NCBI GenBank assembly: GCA_021904315.1
Contig: CM038914.1
Location: forward strand, 7,874,001-7,938,000
Direction: 5' to 3'
Source of the DNA: Sphagnum magellanicum
Lineage: Eukaryota > Streptophyta > Sphagnopsida > Sphagnales > Sphagnaceae
DNA length: 64,000 nt
This document shows, piece by piece, positions 11,006 to 22,745 of this stretch (positions within the stretch are counted from its first letter, which is position 1; each line of letters opens with the position of its first letter). The position numbers and the translations under genes are program-made. A model generated the notes under the pieces. It ran no database searches and was not told the origin of the DNA. It was given only the letters and a program-made list of their open reading frames with translations.

Positions 11006-13126
11006 TTAAGAAGCTAGACTAAATTTGCTAATTGTACACCTACTTTTCTTCCACTTTTGAAATTTCTGCCTCCCTTGAGCTTTAGTTTCCAAGGCCTTCA
11101 TCTGTTGTAGATCGAAGCAAATATTTTCAAATGTAGGCCTCTCTGGAGCTTGAGTTTGCCAACACTTCTGGATGAGGCTGGATAACCTTGTGTTCATATC
11201 TTCAGGCAATTCAGGCCTCACACCTTCCCTGACCAGTTCATTGATACGCTGTTGTGGTAGATCACTGCTATATGGAAGTTCCCCTGAGACCACTTCATAA
11301 CAAGTCATTGCAAAGCTGAACACATCTGCTTTTGCTGTATATGTTGGTGTCATGGATGATGTCTCCCCTTCTTTTGTCTAGCATAAACACAATTGACCCA
11401 AGGAAAAACCCAACATGAGATGTTGCATTGTTCAATCTGAGTCGCAAAGCTAAACAAAATAAGATTAGCCCTTGTTTACGAACAACAATGGATCTGATCT
11501 ATCATAAAACTACTGTTATGGTCTGGGTGGTCAACAAGATAATCATCCCATTACAGATCAATACAATCAATATGATTCTACTCCTATTCATCAAGAATGT
11601 CTTTGTATGAAAGGCCACTTGCAAACACCTCATCAAAATACAAGCTGAGCCAGTATAAGGTGTAGGGTAATGCCCTGTTGCCAGGGCATTACCCAGTATA
11701 ATGAGTGAGGTGAGCCTGCACAGGTTGGAGGCCCTGCCATATGGGCCCACCCTATGCAAAGGATTTCACAAAATGGAATAGGCCCTGCACTGAGGTTATT
11801 ACTTATTGTCAAAATGAAGCAGCGTTGGTTGAAGTAACCTTGACATTCCATTTGCTTGAAAGGAAATTAGGCACATCTATAGAAGGGAAGAGGCTCCCAA
11901 TCACGTTTAGATTCAATAGAATCAGAATCTTTCATTTTGAAAGAAACTTTTTTTCTCATGTCTAGAAACTTCAACCTTAGTTTCAGACCCCCAAATCCCT
12001 TCCCCAAAACAATTGACTATGAATTGGATTTCTAGATACTCATTTGGATATCAGACACCTCTGGTGCCCTCCAACCAGTTGTCCCAACGATTCCAGAAAA
12101 CGATGAATTTGAATAAACAGAAGAGCCTGAAGCAATACCTCCATCATTATGTTTGCTTGTATCAAAACGCTTGGTGAGCTGTACAGATTGTGACACCCCA
12201 AAGTCTGCAATCTTAGCTTCAATGTGACCACCACGATGGTTGACAAGCACATTTGAGGTTTTGAGGTCTCCATGGAAAACTCCCTTTTTGTGTAGGTATG
12301 CCATGCCTGCTGCAATTTGAGAGATGATGTCTATGGCTACTTCTGGTGGAAATGGTGGAGCTTGTGGAGTAGATTGAACTCGATCTTTAATGAGATGACG
12401 CAAATCCCCGTCCATTAGCTCCATTAGAATCATGCTAGTCAAAGGACCTCTAAAGAAGCCTACTAGCTGCACAATGTGTGGATGGCTAAGTTTTGCAAGG
12501 ATCCCCACCTCTTTCCTCAATGCATCGATATCCCTTGTTTTTATGATTTTGACAGCAAAGTTACATCCAAGCCAGCATGCCTCATGCACCAACCCATAAG
12601 CCCCCTTTCCAATCTTTTTCCCACATTGAACTTCCTGAAAATCTATTTGCATATTGATAGGGAGGTTGTACATCTGGGGTGTTCCCTCGAGCTTAGCAAT
12701 TGCTGTTGGCAAATTCTCATAAAACATCTGCAATGTTTCCAGTATCTTGTCATGATCATCCTCTGCAATTGCCCTCATTCTCTGTTTTGCATTTGATATG
12801 TAATTTGACAAGTTACTTGACACATATAAGTCAGGTGAACCTTGTGAAATGTGATTTTGCAATGTTTTCATGTTAGTCTCAAGCAACAAATGGATCTCCT
12901 TAAAGGCCTCCCGGTTATCTCCCCTGGTCACTGCCAGTTCGAACCATTGTGCACTTCCATATTGCAAGACTAGGACCTTTCCCCTCTCAAGGACACGAAT
13001 AATCTCATCCAGCAATGGCAATAAGCATACGTCATTTGCAGCATCCATCTCCCCCAATGTTTTGAGATAACCATCAATCCCGTCGTATACACTCGCCAAA
13101 CTCCCACATTGCTTTCCATTAATCAT
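11006..13126 (-). CDS. protein kinase with N-terminal helical (DUF1221-like) domain
   Basis: Two exons on the minus strand: 13126-12059 and 11377-11006, phase 0, with donor GAG|GTGTCT and acceptor CTAG. The protein is about 480 residues. Residues 1-150 form a helical region. The kinase domain follows with the glycine loop GKGAYGLV, lysine in FAVKIIK, HGDLKTSNVL (Gly replaces the Arg of HRD), DFG, and GTTGWRAPE ending exon 1. Exon 2 continues with KADVFSFAMTCYEVVSGELPY and subdomain XI, CWQTQAPERPTF. The catalytic residues are present, so activity is likely; the missing HRD arginine suggests activation-loop phosphorylation is not needed. From memory, the N-terminal pattern resembles Arabidopsis DUF1221 kinases (At5g41730, At1g64300). 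Their function is not well known to me. An in-frame start is used here, but a better family start (MEQFR at 13203) lies one frame away, so the 5' end may be frameshifted. Confidence 0.8.
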
Positions 13127-13392
13127 GCTGGCTGTGTCGCACCCTCACGAACTGCCGTAACAATGATTGCGACTTCTTTCACACGATCTCTGAACTGTTC
13201 CATGCCTGTTGCCTACACAGATACGGAAACTGAACATCAACATAAGCCATAGCTCCATCCATGCACATTTGCGTAATACATGATGCAACGCTTTTCAGCA
13301 ACCAGTTTGGAATGTAACGCATCTGTGCATTTCTCAACAATTGACTATTCGAACCAAGTATTCCATGGATCAGCCGTGAGATCAACGAGGTT

Positions 13393-13721
13393 GTGTCTGC
13401 CAACATGCACAACATCATTCACAATACTTCTATATTACATTTCAAGCTAACAGAGGTGTTTGCTGACTGACTCATCAGCCTGTTTCTGACCCCGACCTGC
13501 AGTTACAATCTAAAGCATATATAAGCATGACACATGACCACAGTCGACCACAACTATCACAGTCCAGAAGAACATGTGAAAGGGTGTCTGCCAACATGCA
13601 CAACATCATTCGCAATACTTCTATATTACAGTTCAAAGTAACAGAGGTGTTTGCTGACTGAATCATTAGCCTATTTCTGACCCTGACCTGCAGTTACAAT
13701 CTAAAGGATATAAGCATGACA
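13393..13721. repeat. 191-bp-period tandem duplication upstream of the kinase
   Basis: About 140 bp starting GTGTCTGCCAACATGCACAA at 13393 recurs at 13584 with few changes, ending near TATAAGCATGACA in both copies. Divergence is roughly 10%. It lies in the presumed upstream region of the kinase gene. Confidence 0.85.
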
Positions 13722-14528
13722 AATAATATCCCACTATTCTGCTAACAGGTCAAAATCAGCATTGAGATAAAGCCAGTAGACAGCTTTATGTAGAGAGAGC
13801 CTCTATATTATGTGGACTGGTCAGAGAGCACAACACATGAACAATGACTGAATGGTCTGTGAAAAGGACAGTCTCTCTTAACCAACCATATTATCCCCTA
13901 CAATAAGCATATTACTGAGGCCTGACTGAGAGCTTGTGATCGTTGTTCAGCTGCTTGACTGAACAAATACTTTTGAGTTCATGCAACCAGACACAAAGGC
14001 TTGCACCCTCACAGCTTCAACACAGGAACAAAGCATCTTCACACAGTGTCATCGTGGGACTTGTCAACTTCAGGGAAGGCACATGAATTATAATCCTCAA
14101 CATTCAAGAAAGAACATCCATCACCTGTGATGGATCCTGTACAGCTAGATCAAAGGACTCGAGCACCCATGAATGCAGGTTCAGGGTGCATGAGTCTCCA
14201 TTGCTCTTGGAAACAAATACTGACTGGAAACCAGTTTCTGCAACCACCACCTGCTGCATTCACAAGACCAAATAGAGAAAGCTTAGGAAACCAGGACCTG
14301 CTTCCACAAGCCCCAACCAAGGCAATCAGAAAGACCACACATCATCATCATCATTATACCATCAAGGAAGATTAAGATTTGAGTAAACAACATTCAATTT
14401 ACTTTAATGATGGGCATGGTAGGAGGTGGTGCTTTCCATCAGGTTTACGTTCTCTCCATTACAGCGTGAACGAAAAAATCCCACTCATGATACATAAGAT
14501 AAGCAGGAGGAAAAAGCAACAGGAAAAT
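13722..14528. other. spacer between the kinase and the AP2/ERF pseudogene
   Basis: No coding region I can support. This is presumably the kinase promoter and the 3' side of the AP2/ERF locus. Short open frames here lack recognisable features. Confidence 0.4.
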
Positions 14529-15429
14529 CTAGAATGGGAAATGGGCATAGGTAAATACCCTGTTCATGAGCCCTACCTTCTCTTCCTGATGGCATCGATC
14601 AAACGATACTTCGTCCATGAGACATGAAGCTTGTTGTGTGTTGTTGAGGTCTTCATCTCCAAACATACCAGTTTGAGGCTTGTAATCATGTACCACAAGA
14701 GGAATCTCAGCCCAGAAATTCACATCATTCCAAAAAGCTTGGTCACTACAGTTTGGAAGTTCATATGGAAGGGGTTCCAGGTTTTCAAAAGGATTTGAAG
14801 TGATGGTGTCCCAACCATCATCGCCTTGATTCTTAACATGTGCATCTTCATAGTTGTCAGAGGCCATTTTGTCACAGGACAATATGCATGGTTCTTCCAT
14901 TTTGTCAGAGGACAAAGCACATTGTTCTTCTGCTCCAACTGAGCTACTTTCATTCTCAACCTTATTCTCTTTGGTGTGTGGTAATTCTTGTGTTGTTGTT
15001 ACCTTCTCCCTCATGGCTGCTTCCAGAGCCTTTTTCTTCACAAACAGCTTGATCTCGTCCATGACCACTGGGTCAAAATCATCAAGTGACAGATGTTCAG
15101 GTAGAGCTGGGAATGAGCCCTCTGAATCCTGGAAGTTGAAGGGGATGCTTTTGCCGGTGTAAAAAATGCCGGCATCATAGGCTCGAGCAGCCTCAGGGGA
15201 CGTTGTGTATGTCCCTAACCAAATCGTCCTCTTCCAGCGCCTCGGTCAGATCTCTACTAGATATCCCTTCACCCCTGGACGGACACGCACACCTCAGTAC
15301 TTGGGTGGATTACCATCTGAGGCAATCTTTACTGGTTCTTGTTGAGGAAGCGGTTTGGGTTTCTTAGGCTCTAACTTTACTTCTCGCTCTGTCTCCAAGA
15401 ACTTCACTGCAGCATGTGCTGCTACACTT
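14529..15429 (-). pseudogene. AP2/ERF transcription factor broken by two TGA codons
   Basis: The exon starts after TTATCACAG at 15430 and reads to a stop at 14529. One complete AP2 DNA-binding domain is readable: KY-stop-GVRVRP, GYLVEI-stop-P, WKRTIWLGTYTTSPEAARAY (WLG and AAxAYD elements) and FYTGKSIPFNF. The two stops, TGA at 15294-15296 and 15246-15248, fall exactly where the family has its invariant arginines of YRGVR and EIR. Both fit CGA to TGA change. The rest of the frame stays open for about 240 codons, with an acidic, Asn/Trp-containing C-terminus resembling activation regions. An upstream first exon was not located. Most likely this is a recently disabled ERF-type gene. A sequencing or haplotype effect is possible but unlikely at two sites. 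Confidence 0.8.
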
Positions 15430-15675
15430 CTGTGATAACAAAGAAAACAACTGTTTAGCAATCTGAACAAAGACACATGCGTACGTACGTACACACATAG
15501 CAATTGAATCAGTCAAAGCTCAAGCTTAAACTGTCGTTCTACCATCTCTTGCTGCCGAGCCAGGGAACAACAGTTTATGACCGACCTGGGAAGCACACAG
15601 ACATAATGTGATTAGACAGGGAGTGACCAGACAGGGAGCATTTTAGGTTTCTGTAGTGTGAAAGCTATATTCGTT

Positions 15676-15684
15676 TTAGGGTTT
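15676..15684 (-). promoter_or_regulatory. telo-box-like motif upstream of the AP2/ERF locus
   Basis: TTAGGGTTT on the plus strand, AAACCCTAA on the minus strand, about 250 bp upstream of the recognised AP2/ERF exon. The motif matches the plant telo-box; any role here is inference. Confidence 0.3.
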
Positions 15685-15699
15685 AGGTGATGAACTCGT

Positions 15700-18279
15700 C
15701 GTCAACTTTCTTCATGCAAACGGCGGGGTTTATCTTTTCATTTGTTTGTTACTGATTGTGAGTTGGAAGGTTTGTTGCTTGTGTGTTATGTGAGACAGGG
15801 TGGCAGCTGGAGGTGGATGGCCAAGTGCGATCTATGGATGCACGAAAGGCGGGAAGAGCAGTAGGTTGGACGAGGATAAGAGATTGGATTCGAAGGAGAA
15901 AGAGGCAGGTTGACAGGCAGAATGAGGGTAGTTTTTGGTGGTAAGAGAGGAGTTTCTAGGATAGTTAGTTGCTATGTTTTTCTTCCGCTGCGCCAGTAAC
16001 TATAAGATGGCCGGCTCTATGTTCTCGTTAGAATTAGGACTAATCAAGGGTTGATGCTGAAGGCTGATGATGCTTAAAGGTGATTTGAGTTGTAGAATTA
16101 GAGGCATATAGAAACTTCATCTGTAGAAGTTGTGGGGGAGACCTTGCTTGGATTATCCAGTGGGTAGTTCATAACACCTGAGTGGGAGCTAGAAACCTCT
16201 TTGTGGGTATCCTTGGGACTGGGCAGAATGTGAATGAGACAAAGAAGTAGGATGGAGGAGATTACAGCAAGCATTCATAGATCCATGCTTTTCATAGAAT
16301 TCTGTCCCCTTCTTGAGTAGTTGTAAACCAACTTGGTGCACCTGGTTCAGATGTCGAGTAGAGCCCAGAAGTTGATCTGTGTCAAGCCTTAGCACAAGCA
16401 TTTGTGTTCATTGACCCAGGTAGAAAGGGGAAAATGGGGAGAAGGGAATTAGTAGCTCATCACAAACCGAATGAACATTGAGAGCTCTGACTTCAAGCTA
16501 GACCCTACTGACATTTTGCACTCACAATACAAGAATGCCATTGTTCCAGCAGCAACCAAGGGATACTACTGTAGTAGATTTAGGATAGGTTGATGGTGTG
16601 CATATTTTTAGAAACCAGCCGAGAATGGAGGGTCAGAAGTTGTGGGACCTCATAATAGGACTGCTGTAATACTACTTACTTGACAGGAGATGAGTTACTT
16701 AGCTTATAACAAAGTGGATTTATGAGAGAGGTAGAGGTTTTGTGGACTCTCTCTTTTTGGTTACAATAAGACCCATTGGCTTAATGGATAAATAAATTGA
16801 AAATATATATACCCTTACCCAAGGATATGTGAAAAAAATATAAATGCACAACATTGGTCAATAACTTACATAATCAAATTTTTGACTTTGGCATTAAAAA
16901 CAAATGGGAATGTCATTTATGTGCTTTTTTGGGGCTCAACATGCAAGCCAAGATTCAAACATCTTATCTTATCACTTATGTAAGCTAAATAAAAAAAGTG
17001 TGATAAAAATTATATATAGATTTTGTGTTACCCACCATGTGCCCCAAGGCTTGCAAATAACATTTTATTAAATTACAAAAGACCAAACATTTAAAATTTG
17101 AATATCTTTATTTTAAAATGTGTTTTCTGTTGGTTGATTTCAAATCTAGTTTAAGAAAAATTACTTGGCTTTTGGTGGGTTCTAAGAAATATTCCATAAT
17201 GTTTTTCTTGAACCTATCATAAAATTTTTAATTAAATTCACCCAAATTCCAAAAGTCTAATAAAATTATTTATTTTTTATGCAACCTTGTCAAATTCTGC
17301 CTATTGTTGTCGATGAGTTCCGCGAAGGTTTGTCATCTAAAAATGATGACAAGTCTCTACATTACCCCATCACATGAACACAATATAACCTGTCAAACCA
17401 TCTAACTAATTAATGAGGTAGTTTCACTAAAAATCATTGCATCTATTGTTCAATTTGCATTACCACAACTTGAGTTAAAAGACCCATTTAAGGAGTCTCC
17501 CTCCAATTACAAAAAGTAATGAATGAATGCATAGTTTGCACAACACGAGGGAGGTTGTGAGAAAAAAATGCAATGAACATGTAGTTTGAATAACTTGTGC
17601 AACTCGAAGGATATTGTGTGACATAAAGGTAGTGAGTGTCCAAGGAAGTTGCATAAATAGAAGTTTGCAGAACTTGAGTCATAATTTGCAACTTGTAGCT
17701 TGGACAAAAGTTTATGGGGAGGTTTGTGCAAGGAGGTTGGTTAGAAGTTCTTATTATCTTAAAGTTTTTTTTAAAAAATCTTGCTTGCACTTGTGTGGCC
17801 CCTTGTAACAACTGACCTAATGACATTATAAGTGTGCCAAATAACTTCATTGCACATATTGTTGACAAAACCACATGAATGGACATGTGGTGAAAAAAAT
17901 ATAAGGATAGTTGTGGTTAAAATGGGGTGAAAAATCTAGCAAGGTTGGTGAAAATTTGGTGAAGCAATGGTAGGTGTTGTGATGGGGATCACAACATCAC
18001 TTATTTGTGATGGTCGTTATTGTAGGCACAAGTAGGGGCATGCAATGGAAATTCTCTTAATTTTTTATTGATGATTTAACTAGTTGGCTTGAACTTTGTA
18101 GTTTATATTTTCAACATGTGTTGGGTTGTATGTTTACCAATTTAGTTTGTTTACAATACTATTTTTTAAAATTTGAAACTTAGAGAGAAATGTTTAATGA
18201 AAGAACAATTTAATGAAGTTGGGTTAGAAAAATCATATACATAAATTGTATTTTTTTTATTCATTTAAAAGATATTGCA
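15700..18279. other. gene-free AT-rich spacer
   Basis: No coding region or element ends recognised. Short open frames near 16189-16401 and 17488-17886 have no motif I recognise. Confidence 0.45.
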
Positions 18280-18760
18280 TAATGTTCCACCCTACATGCC
18301 CTTCAATTTGGGGTTTAAAATATTTACAAGTCATTTTGACCCCATCATTTTCTAGAAAGTTCACCAAGATTTTCTCATAAATTTTGGGGCCTAATAAGAC
18401 AAAATGACCTTTGGAAAGTCATGATGCTTGAACACATTTAAGAAAAATAATTTTCTTGTTTTTTAGGTTGTGGTATTGTCCATAATTGGAATGAAATGAA
18501 CCATGTTGTTGAACCTATCCATAATTACAATAATCTCATCAACCCTTTTGAAGGTGGAAAATTCACTATGAATTCCATAAACACATTTTGCTAAAGCCCA
18601 TCTACAATTTTGGAAGTTGTCACACCAATCTTGTTTACTTTTTTAAAAATTATTCTACTTTACTAACGTCTCAAACAAATTTTGCAACATTCTTTGGTGC
18701 CATACTTCAAGTTGGGTCAATAATAATTCCTTTCCAAATGTGTTATGGTATTTTTTGTAT
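18280..18760 (-). pseudogene. Ty3/gypsy retrotransposon integrase relic
   Basis: On the minus strand, across one frameshift and several stops, the integrase core of a Ty3/gypsy element can be read in order: EFIVNFPPSKG, then DEIIVIMDRFNNMVHFIP (catalytic Asp in MDRF), LFFLNVFKHHDFPKVILSY, APKFMRKSW and KMMGSK. The spacing agrees with gypsy integrases. A stretch upstream (NVAKFV, NKIG, GL-stop-Q) may be the zinc-binding and linker region. The copy is old: Asp of the second catalytic position (SDRDP in the family) is lost. No LTRs were found around it. Confidence 0.7.
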
Positions 18761-19194
18761 TATTATGTCCCCAAGTAATCCATTTGGACACTCTTTCAAA
18801 ATTTTGTCAATTAGGCCTTCCTTTGGACCATACAGTATATTTTTTTCATACCAAAGTAGTCATTTTTGCAAATGAAAATGTGACTTGACCCATTTTCACA
18901 ACTCTACATCTTTTGCTTGGCCAATTTTTCATGATAGCTCACCTCTTAGATGTCTTTCCTTAACTTTGGTTCTCCCACACATGCCAACTTAATTTGATAT
19001 TTTCAACTCAAACATTAGGGATAATGTTAACTTTTAAGGCTAATGCCAAACAAAGTGGCAAATCATGACCTAATATTTGACTCTTTATGATCCATACCAG
19101 GTCATTGATAAAAATGAATCTAAAGTTAAAATTTATGATTTTATCTAAAAACCTTAGTAAACAAACTTGTTGTAAATGACAACTAATCATGAAA

Positions 19195-19500
19195 AATTTG
19201 TTTGAAATAATTTAATATAGAATTTTCCTTAAAGTCACCTTATCTTCACCTTGTTCCTGCACCTTTTTTGGCACATTATCCCCTCTTTGAACAAGGCTTG
19301 CAAATTTTATTAAGTTTGGGTATGAAATGCTGAAATTCAGCATTTAATGCACAAGGTTCAAAGTAATTATGGTAGTTGTACAGGTAGGAACAATGAAAAT
19401 ACATGTAATAGTAATGGAGACACTTAGGAAAAAAGAAAGAAGGGGTCAAAACAAGATGAAACTTAATTTAATAAAAAAAATGGTGCATTTTTGAGTTTCA
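19195..19500 (+). repeat. dispersed repeat family A, copy 1
   Basis: Shares about 300 bp with 42590-42900 in the same orientation. Examples are GGGTATGAAATGCTGAAATT / GGGTATAAAATGCTGACACT, GCACAAGGTTC, GGAAAAAAGAAA and AAGATGAAACT. This copy is richer in A and T. Confidence 0.8.
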
Positions 19501-22346
19501 CCCCTCATTGAAGGCCAATGTTTTCTTTTGCAAATATTTTTTTGAATTTCATTTGGGTTTGGACCACACTTAAGGTTTTAGTGTTGTGTTTTTTTGAATT
19601 TACGAAAAACTCATATGTATAAAAATGATTCAATTTTCACTATAAGTAGTATTTTATAAAGAAATTTGTTGATCAATGTATTTGACACACCAACAAAACC
19701 AATAGAAGATCACCTTGATGTGAATGTGAAATGTAAAAGATGTTAGTCTTGTTGCTATTAGCTATATGATTCAAAAATGAAATGCGAACATGGTTAAACA
19801 AAAACATTTTGTAACATTGTCAAAGGCGGGGTCCCATGACATCCATGGATATTTTATGTCCAAACCAAGGAAGGTGGAATAATTGAAAATTTGTATAGCT
19901 TGGTAAAAAAATGAAAACAAATTATGATCCACATGTGTTCATTTCCCTTGTGATTGATTTGAAAAGTAGAAGGTAGTAATAGATATTTGAAATTGCATCT
20001 AGTTCATTATAACTTTAATGGATGTAAGAATGGATTACATGTAATGATCAAATTGAAACATCATCAAGTAGTTGGGCATTTGGATGTTGTGTTACTATCA
20101 TAGTCATGATAACATTTACACTATGGGATTTGGTTTTATTGAACAAGGTGCAAACTTGGTATAATATTAAAGCTTATGTTTTTTTTCATTACAAATAACA
20201 ATGGGTTGATAAGAACATGTGAATATAAATGGGCTCATAACAATAATTGTGTCTTGAATATCATGGCATTATACATTTGCACATACTCTTAGGATTTGAA
20301 TTTTTGAGGAAAATGGCATTGTGTATTTGGAAAGATCTTTGACAATCAATGAATGATGTTTAATACCAACTGGTTGTAAGTTAAGATGACTCATTTTGGT
20401 GGATAAAACACTCCATAAAAATCCATTTGATGTTGTTAAAAATGGTAGTTTATTAATGTGGTATAATTAGTGAAGTGGGAGATTAGACAATGGTTAATGA
20501 ATTAATAAAGTCCATGTGAACAAAATCTTAATTAGACCTTTTTTAACATAACATGTTAGGGAAAAAGAAATACATGAAAAAATGATTATAATATGGACTT
20601 TTGAAAATAAAGCCCATTTCAAATCCTTCAAAAGTCCTTAAAGTTCTTTTTGGTCAAGGAGTTTTTAGCAAAATGTATGTATTAATGTATTTTCTTTAAT
20701 ATATCCTATCCTAAGTCCTAGCACAATGTTGTGAATAAAAGTGATAGACAAAACTGCATTCATATAAAAGTGTAGTTATGGAACTAATCCATAAAGTTGA
20801 ACCTCAAAACGTCATTAAATTATATTTGGTGTACTTTTTTGTATTTTTTTTATTATATATGTTTTTATATTCAAGTTGACGATTGTAATGCAATTGCAAA
20901 TTTGACATATTGATGATTTTATGGCATGTTAATGATATGTTAATGCATTACACTTTGAAAAAAATTACATTATGATGCAAAAAGTGAGTCACCTTAATTT
21001 GCAACCACACCATGATGAAGTACCACAAGAAATTTATGTGGTGGGGATGTCAATTATTAAAGAGATGAGTGAAATGTGTAACAACATAATATAGTTCAAG
21101 CAAACATTGCAAATGGAAAGTTTTGGAAGCTTCTCAAGATATTAAATTTTGTTACTAACACTAAATATGGTTGAATATTGAAATTAAGTTGGAACCAAAT
21201 TGTAATCATGGCTTATTAGATATTGCTACACTTGATCTTTTAGTATCTTAACTTTTCTTGGTTGGTTTCTTAATTCTTAAGACATATTTTCTTGGGAAAC
21301 AAAAGGCAATTATTAGGTGTAAAGATAGAGCAAAGATGGTTAAAAATCAATTTTGCTTGATGATGATTCTTGATTGTGAGGAATTTTGTGTACCTTGGTG
21401 GATGTGATGGAAAATGAACGTGAATTTTGAAAAGAACTAGGCACATGAAATGTATATAGCATTTGAGGGCCACATTATTACTTTCTTAGGATGATTTAAA
21501 ACTAATGAAGTGACTTGCAAAGGCATAGTGATGAAAAGTGTAAGTTCACTTATTTTGCTTTGAAGGAAGTTCATAAAATTTCACCTTAGATACATTGTTG
21601 AGCAATATATTCACTAATTGTTTACATAACTAATCATTCCACTACATTTTTGTAGAGGAGGCTAGTCAAGAGGAACACAATAATGCACTTGTAAGGATAG
21701 TTACATTTGTTGTTTATAATTGGTTTTATCCTTAACCTTGTGAGTTACAAATGTTTTTATTATGTTTAACATTTGCCCTCTTATAAGGATAGGAGTCTAA
21801 ATTAATTTGTTTAGTTCTTGATTTCAAAAAAAAAACCTTTGGTCTAGTCTTGAAATCAACTTTTGGATTCCTATAATTTCTAGTTTTGATCTTTTTCACA
21901 AAGAAATTAAAGTTGGTTCAGTTTAAGACAAGGTTTGGTTCCATCTCAATTAAACACATCAAAGTAAATTTTTTTTGTGTAAATGTTAGTTTGTTCAACA
22001 ATGCACATGGTTCAAAATAAAAATTATGTCATATTAATTATGTACAATCAATCAAATCTAATAACTTGCCTAAACTATAGGGCCAAATGTTTTTTAAAAT
22101 GAAATTGTACTTATATACCTAAAAAATTGGAACTTGTTTAAAATAGGGTAGTATCCTTAGTTCAAGTTCTAATCTAATTTTGAAAAGATGCCAATTTTTA
22201 AGTTAGGTTTCAATGGTGGTTTTAAGAAAACTTGAAACCTTCAATATGGAGACCATAAAACTTGATATATATAACTTGACCTTACCTTGCTTAAATATAA
22301 ACACTTGGCAACGTTGGTTTAGAATAATGTGGGGTGGGCATTTGAT

Positions 22347-22745
22347 TTTTGTAACACTTGTTGGTTTTGGGTATTTGAAATTTTTTAGAATCACAAAAAC
22401 CATCAATTTGGGTATTTGAAAATTTTCAAAATTAAAAAACTCCTAGTTTGAAGTACTTGAAAAAAATTAAATTAAAAAACCACTAGTTTTGTGTATTTCA
22501 AAAACTTCAAAGATTCATTGGGTTTCATGAAAGAACCAACAAAGACTAGATGTTTTTTAAATGCATATTATATATTTTTTAAAAAGTGAGAACTATAGTT
22601 ATATATAATAGTCTAGTATTTTATTTTTTGATAATTGCGATTATATATCATAAATTGTGTATTTAACTTTTTGATAACCATGGTTATTAATTTTGATACC
22701 TAGTGAAGGTTTGGTGCAATTTTTAATACCTACCCCACTTTGGTC
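22347..22745 (+). repeat. dispersed repeat family B, copy 1
   Basis: Collinear with 41887-42270. Shared phrases in order are GGTATTTGAAA, TGGGTTTCATGAAAGAAC, ACAAAGAC, GTGTAT, TTTTTGATAACC-TGGTTAT, GGTTTGGTGC and AATACC. Where the other copy has CG or CC this one often has TG, CA or CT, consistent with deamination decay. Confidence 0.8.

Noticed and set aside
11502..11965. Open frames on both strands between the kinase exons
   Set aside because: They lie in the 681-bp intron, whose splice sites join the kinase subdomains in phase.
14840..15162. Plus-strand open frames opposite the AP2/ERF exon
   Set aside because: They are antisense shadows of the AP2/ERF reading frame. The minus frame has the domain motifs.
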